In this document: positions 6,458 through 9,490 of the stretch, piece by piece
Position numbering within the stretch: the stretch's first letter is position 1
Layout: every line of letters starts with the position of its first letter
NCBI GenBank assembly: GCA_030425615.1
Contig: JAUIAI010000046.1
Coordinates: 1 to 9,490 of the forward strand
Length of the DNA: 9,490 bases
Source of the DNA: Gammaproteobacteria bacterium
Lineage (GTDB): Bacteria > Pseudomonadota > Gammaproteobacteria > Burkholderiales > Burkholderiaceae_E
Direction: 5' to 3'
Position numbers and translations under genes: made by a program
Notes under the pieces: model-generated
Told to the model about the DNA's origin: nothing
What the model saw: the letters and a program-made list of their open reading frames with translations, nothing else
Databases searched by the model: none

Positions 6458-7348
6458 TCAACCGAGGTCGGTCGGTCGGAAGAACCGCACCATTTCGCTG
6501 TTGTCGCGGTCCGCCAGGCCCTCCGCGACCATGCGGCGGTAAAGCTCCGCGACGGTCGCCGTCACCGGCATCGGCGCATCGTGCGCGCGGGCCAGGTCAT
6601 GGATCAGTTCGAGATCCTTGAGCATCAGGCCCGCGCGTCCCGTGATCGAGAACTCGCTGGCGACCATTTTCGGGAACATCTCCTGGAGTTGCGTGGAGTC
6701 CGCACGGCCGCCGGCGAGCGCCTCGGGAATCCGGGCGGCGTCGATGCCCGCCCGGGTCGCCAGACCGGCCGCCTCGGCGAGCAGGGCGAGGCCGCCTGCC
6801 ACCAGGACCTGGTTGATCATCTTCGTGCTCTGACCCGCGCCGACGGGGCCCATCAGCGTGGCCTTACGGGCGAGCGAGGCCCAGATCGGATCGGCCCGTT
6901 GGAACACCGCAGGTTCGCCGCCGACCATGATTGCCATGCGGCCCTCGAGTGCGGCCGGTGCACCGCCGGAGATCGGCGCGTCCAGCCACGGCATGGCACA
7001 GCGCTCGCGCAGCGTTCGGGCCATCGACCGGGTCTGCCCGGAGGCACAGGTGGACATGTCGATAAGGGTCGACGACTCCGAGCCGGCCTCCGCCACACCG
7101 TTCCTGCCGAGGACCACTGCTGCGACGGCGTCGCCGTCGGCCACGCAGGTGATGACGAAATCGGCACCGCGCGCGGCATCCGCCGGCGTGGCCGCCGTGG
7201 CGATGCCTAGGGCGCGCAACGGCTTGAGCTTGGCCGGATCGCGGTTCCAGGCCACCACCGGGTGGCCGCGATCGTGGAGCCGGCGGATGATCGCCGCGCC
7301 GAGCACGCCGGCACCGAGGCAGGCCACGCGGGGCGGTTCGCTGGACAT
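6458..7348 (-). CDS. 3-Hydroxyisobutyrate dehydrogenase / tartronate semialdehyde reductase family NAD(P)-dependent oxidoreductase
   Basis: A 296-residue beta-hydroxyacid dehydrogenase of normal length. The N-terminal Rossmann fold has LGAGVLGAAI at 11-20 and WNRDPAK at 34-40; Asn-Arg at the end of beta-2 suggests NADP(H) preference. The substrate loop is DAPISGGAPAALEGR at 123-137, followed by MVGGEPAVF. The catalytic lysine is Lys176 in GPVGAGQSTKMIN, and LMLKDLEL at 241-248 closes the active site. The enzyme interconverts a 3-hydroxyacid and its semialdehyde; the acid is not determined. The ATG at 7348 has a good GGAG Shine-Dalgarno (GGAGACCAGA before ATG). Longer starts would run through the divergent control region. 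It heads the sox cluster, so it may process a semialdehyde made downstream of glycine/glyoxylate, for example tartronate semialdehyde; that link is inference from position only. Confidence 0.9.
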   Translation of the reverse strand: MSSEPPRVACLGAGVLGAAIIRRLHDRGHPVVAWNRDPAKLKPLRALGIATAATPADAARGADFVITCVADGDAVAAVVLGRNGVAEAGSESSTLIDMSTCASGQTRSMARTLRERCAMPWLDAPISGGAPAALEGRMAIMVGGEPAVFQRADPIWASLARKATLMGPVGAGQSTKMINQVLVAGGLALLAEAAGLATRAGIDAARIPEALAGGRADSTQLQEMFPKMVASEFSITGRAGLMLKDLELIHDLARAHDAPMPVTATVAELYRRMVAEGLADRDNSEMVRFFRPTDLG

Positions 7349-7469
7349 TCTGGTCTCCGGTCGTCGGGCTTCCCGCACTATAGCGCCGAGCGCGGACGGC
7401 CTATGATTTGCGGGGCGGTGCGTCGCCAGAGGCCGCGCCGGATTCTTCGAACCACTCACGGGAGCCCTC
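7349..7469. promoter_or_regulatory. Divergent control region for the sox cluster and M20 peptidase
   Basis: A 121-base gap between two divergently read genes must hold both promoters. Minus-strand TATAGT (complement of 7377-7382) and plus-strand TATGAT (7402-7407) are plausible sigma-70 -10 hexamers in an otherwise GC-rich stretch. No convincing -35 boxes sit at 16-18 bases from either. GGGAG at 7460-7464 serves the peptidase start. I see no clear operator repeat. Confidence 0.45.
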
Positions 7470-8978
7470 ATGATGCGCGTCCTCGTCCGGCTGGCCCTGG
7501 GAGTGCTGGTCGTGGTTCTCGCGCTCGCGGGCGTCGTCGCGTTCAACACCTGGCGGGTCGCGGCGCCCGGCGTCCCCGGCCCGGCGCTGGTGAAGGAGCC
7601 GGTGGATGCAGAGGGCGCCGCACGCCGTCTCGCCCGCGCGGTCCGCTTCGAGACGGTTGCCCTGGATTTCCGCGAACTCGGCCGGCCCGGCGGTCGAGCC
7701 GACCCTCTGGGGTCTTTCCTGGAGATGCAGGCCTGGCTGCGGGAGACCTATCCGAAGGTGTACGAACAGCTGACCGTCGAGCGCATCGGCGGTGCGAGCC
7801 TGCTCATGCGCTGGGCCGGAACCGACGAGTCTCTGGCGCCGATGCTGCTGCTCGCGCACCAGGACGTGGTCCCCGTGGCGCCCGGCACGGAAGGCGCCTG
7901 GGCCCACCCCCCGTTCGAGGGCGTGCGCGCCGGGGGCCACATCTGGGGCCGCGGAACCTGGGACAACAAGGGCAACCTGATCGCCCAGATGGAGGCCGTG
8001 GAGGGCCTGGTCGCGGCCGGCTTCGTGCCGCGGCGCACCGTCTATCTTGCGTTCGGCCATGATGAGGAGGTGGGCGGCGAACAGGGCGCACGGGCGATGG
8101 CCGAGCACCTCGCCATGCGCGGGGTGCGGCTGGCGTTCGTCCTGGACGAAGGCCTGCTCGTGACCGAGGGCATCGTCCCCGGTGTCGGTCCGCCGGCGGC
8201 CCTCATCGGCGTGGCCGAGAAGGGGTATCTCACGGTCGAACTGCAGGCCGGGGGCGCGCCCGGGCATTCCTCCATGCCGCCCCCGGCCGGCGAGGGGGCG
8301 GTGGGCCGGCTGGCGGCGGCACTGGCCGCGCTCGAGGCCCGGCCGATGCCCGCCCGGATGGACATCGCCAGCGCGATGCTCCAGCCGCTGCTACCCGCGA
8401 TCGGCGGCAGTATGCGCGTGGCGCTGGCCAACCTCTGGCTGTTCGGCCCGTTGGTGCAGTCACGGCTCGCGCAGGCCGCGGGCACGCAGGCGATGCTGCG
8501 CACCACGACCGCGATGACGATGCTGCGGGCCGGCGTTCGCGAGAACGTCCTGCCCGGTTCCGCGACGGCCTGGGTGAACTTCCGGATCCTGCCCGGCGAC
8601 TCGATCCAGGGCGTGCTGGCGCATGTGCGCGAGACCGTGGCCGGTACGGGGGTCGAGGTCAGCGTCAGCCGGGCGGCGGGCGATGCGAGCGAGCCCTCGC
8701 CGCGATCGGCCACCGACACGGCCGGCTACCTCGCCATCGAGAAGGCCGTGCGCGAGACCTTCGCCGACGCACTGGTGGCGCCGGGACTGATGATCGCCGC
8801 GACCGATTCGAGACACTTTCTGGCCATCAGCGACGCCGTCTACCGGTTTTCGCCGGTGCGCGCCGGGCCGGACGATCTGGCCCGCTTTCACGGCACCAAC
8901 GAGCGGATCGGCGAGGACAACCTCGCGGAGATGGTGCGCTTCTATCGACGCCTCGTGCGACACGCCGCCGGCGGCTGA
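7470..8978 (+). CDS. Membrane-anchored M20 family zinc peptidase, carboxypeptidase S/PM20D1-like
   Basis: A 502-residue di-zinc amidohydrolase. Residues about 5-25 form a hydrophobic segment after MMR, suggesting a signal anchor or uncleaved signal peptide and an extracytoplasmic active site. Metal and catalytic residues are in family order: His130 and Asp132 in AHQDVVPV, bridging Asp165 in GRGTWDNKG, Glu199 (general base) and Glu200 in GHDEEVGG, Asp226 in LDEG, and His474 in HGTNERI. The dimerisation/lid domain inserts at about 250-370, with GAPGHSSMPP at 262-271 and RENVLPGSATAWVNFRILPG at 357-376; TDSRHF at 445-450 helps bind substrate. It should hydrolyse a peptide or N-acyl-amino-acid amide bond. 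Start ATG at 7470 or 7473 (Met-Met), 5 or 8 bases after GGGAG. It is divergent from the sox cluster, with no evident metabolic link. Confidence 0.93.
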   Translation: MMRVLVRLALGVLVVVLALAGVVAFNTWRVAAPGVPGPALVKEPVDAEGAARRLARAVRFETVALDFRELGRPGGRADPLGSFLEMQAWLRETYPKVYEQLTVERIGGASLLMRWAGTDESLAPMLLLAHQDVVPVAPGTEGAWAHPPFEGVRAGGHIWGRGTWDNKGNLIAQMEAVEGLVAAGFVPRRTVYLAFGHDEEVGGEQGARAMAEHLAMRGVRLAFVLDEGLLVTEGIVPGVGPPAALIGVAEKGYLTVELQAGGAPGHSSMPPPAGEGAVGRLAAALAALEARPMPARMDIASAMLQPLLPAIGGSMRVALANLWLFGPLVQSRLAQAAGTQAMLRTTTAMTMLRAGVRENVLPGSATAWVNFRILPGDSIQGVLAHVRETVAGTGVEVSVSRAAGDASEPSPRSATDTAGYLAIEKAVRETFADALVAPGLMIAATDSRHFLAISDAVYRFSPVRAGPDDLARFHGTNERIGEDNLAEMVRFYRRLVRHAAGG

Positions 8979-8998
8979 GCGCGGGGGCGGCGCCGGCA

Positions 8999-9041
8999 TG
9001 AGCCTCGTGCGTCGTGTGCTCAGTCTCCCCGCACGAGCTCG
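8999..9041. terminator. Possible bidirectional terminator hairpin between convergent genes
   Basis: CTCGTGC (9004-9010) pairs with GCACGAG (9031-9037), and the stem extends through GAG (9000-9002) with CTC (9038-9040) across one bulged C, giving about 10 bp and a 20-base loop. It spans the stop of the cation transporter gene and lies 20 bases after the peptidase stop. No U-tract follows on either strand. GC-rich inverted repeats at 8963-8997 could compete with it. Confidence 0.28.
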
Positions 9042-9490
9042 CGTCTGGCATGCCGCCAGACCGACCAGGCCGAGCTCAGCGCCAGCCCTGCCATGATCAG
9101 GCCGACGGCCACGTCCGGCAGTCCGCTGCCGGATCCGAAGACACCGAGCGCCGCGGCCAGGATCGCCAGGTTCGAGAGCGCGTCGTTGCGGGTGCTGAGC
9201 CAGACCGAGCGCATGTTCGCATCCCCGTGGCGGAACCGGTAGAGCATGCGGGTCACGACGAGGTTGGCGAACAGTGCGAGCACGCCGATCCCGGCCATGG
9301 TGCGGGCCTCGGGAACGACACCGGCCTCGAGGTTGGCGATACCTTGCCACAGGACGAAGACGCCGAAGGCGGCCATGAATGCGGCCTTGAGCATCGCGGT
9401 GCGCGCGCGCAGGCTCAGCACGCCGCCCATCACCGCGAGCGAGATTCCGTAGTTCGCCGCGTCGCCGAAAAAGTCGATCGCGTCGCCGAG
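9020..9490 (-). CDS. Cation diffusion facilitator (CDF) family transporter, membrane domain (partial, 5' end outside window)
   Basis: The C-terminal 156 residues of a CDF metal/proton antiporter whose start lies beyond the right edge. The visible part opens in TM2 with LGDAIDFFGDAANYGISLAV, containing the Asp-x3-Asp metal-site pair (visible residues 6 and 10). TM3 follows at about 33-51, TM4 at about 66-84, TM5 at about 96-118 (WLSTRNDALSNLAILAA) and TM6 at about 124-145, ending RRELVRGD. The protein stops right after TM6, so the usual cytoplasmic C-terminal domain is missing. Where classical CDF proteins have His-x3-Asp in TM5, this one has Ser99-x3-Asp103. Related short CDF-like proteins also lack the histidine, as I recall, so metal specificity should not be assumed to be zinc. 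It likely exports a divalent cation across the inner membrane. Confidence 0.85.
   Translation of the reverse strand, partial: LGDAIDFFGDAANYGISLAVMGGVLSLRARTAMLKAAFMAAFGVFVLWQGIANLEAGVVPEARTMAGIGVLALFANLVVTRMLYRFRHGDANMRSVWLSTRNDALSNLAILAAALGVFGSGSGLPDVAVGLIMAGLALSSAWSVWRHARRELVRGD

Noticed and set aside
4841..7210. 789-codon open frame on the plus strand
   Set aside because: It runs antisense across soxD, soxB and the dehydrogenase, all of which have clear family motifs. Its translation has no recognisable domain and is a GC-driven shadow frame.
8963..8974. Perfect palindrome GCCGCCGGCGGC at the peptidase C-terminus
   Set aside because: It encodes Ala-Ala-Gly-Gly just before the stop and has no loop of its own; likely simple GC-rich coding sequence.
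8460..9350. 296-codon minus-strand frame
   Set aside because: It is out of frame with the cation transporter and antisense to the M20 peptidase, with no coherent domain.

Overview
This is a GC-rich, gene-dense window from what looks like a flagellated Pseudomonadota, probably a gammaproteobacterium. The composition, the family variants and a candidate flagellar sigma-28 promoter suggest this, but the sequence does not fix the genus. Nearly all coding is on the minus strand. The many long plus-strand open frames opposite it are GC-driven shadows.

Layout: (a) 1-570, minus: N-terminal 190 residues of a zinc-independent quinone-oxidoreductase-like MDR enzyme, running off the left edge. (b) 640-987, minus: a 115-residue protein made of the two terminal helices of flagellar rod/hook proteins joined by a Pro/Ala-rich linker. 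Upstream is a near-consensus sigma-28 (FliA) promoter (1011-1037), a strong Shine-Dalgarno and a 7-5-7 inverted repeat. (c) 1108-7348, minus: a compact five-gene cluster reading 3-hydroxyisobutyrate dehydrogenase-family reductase, soxB, soxD, soxA, soxG. This encodes a complete heterotetrameric sarcosine oxidase; soxD/soxA and soxA/soxG overlap by ATGA. (d) 7349-7469: a divergent control region. (e) 7470-8978, plus: a membrane-anchored M20 zinc peptidase related to carboxypeptidase S/PM20D1. (f) 9020-9490, minus: C-terminal part of a cation diffusion facilitator membrane domain, running off the right edge and convergent with the peptidase.

How the genes work together: SoxBDAG should oxidatively demethylate sarcosine to glycine, pass the one-carbon unit to tetrahydrofolate and release H2O2. 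The beta-hydroxyacid dehydrogenase-family gene at the head of the cluster takes the place of the glyA/one-carbon genes often seen next to sox operons. It may reduce a semialdehyde made downstream of glycine/glyoxylate, but that is inference. The other genes look like unrelated neighbours.

The most notable signal is the small flagellar-rod-like gene with its own candidate sigma-28 promoter at the tail of a metabolic operon, with an inverted repeat over the promoter/ribosome-binding site. I see no CRISPR array, mobile element, tRNA or rRNA.
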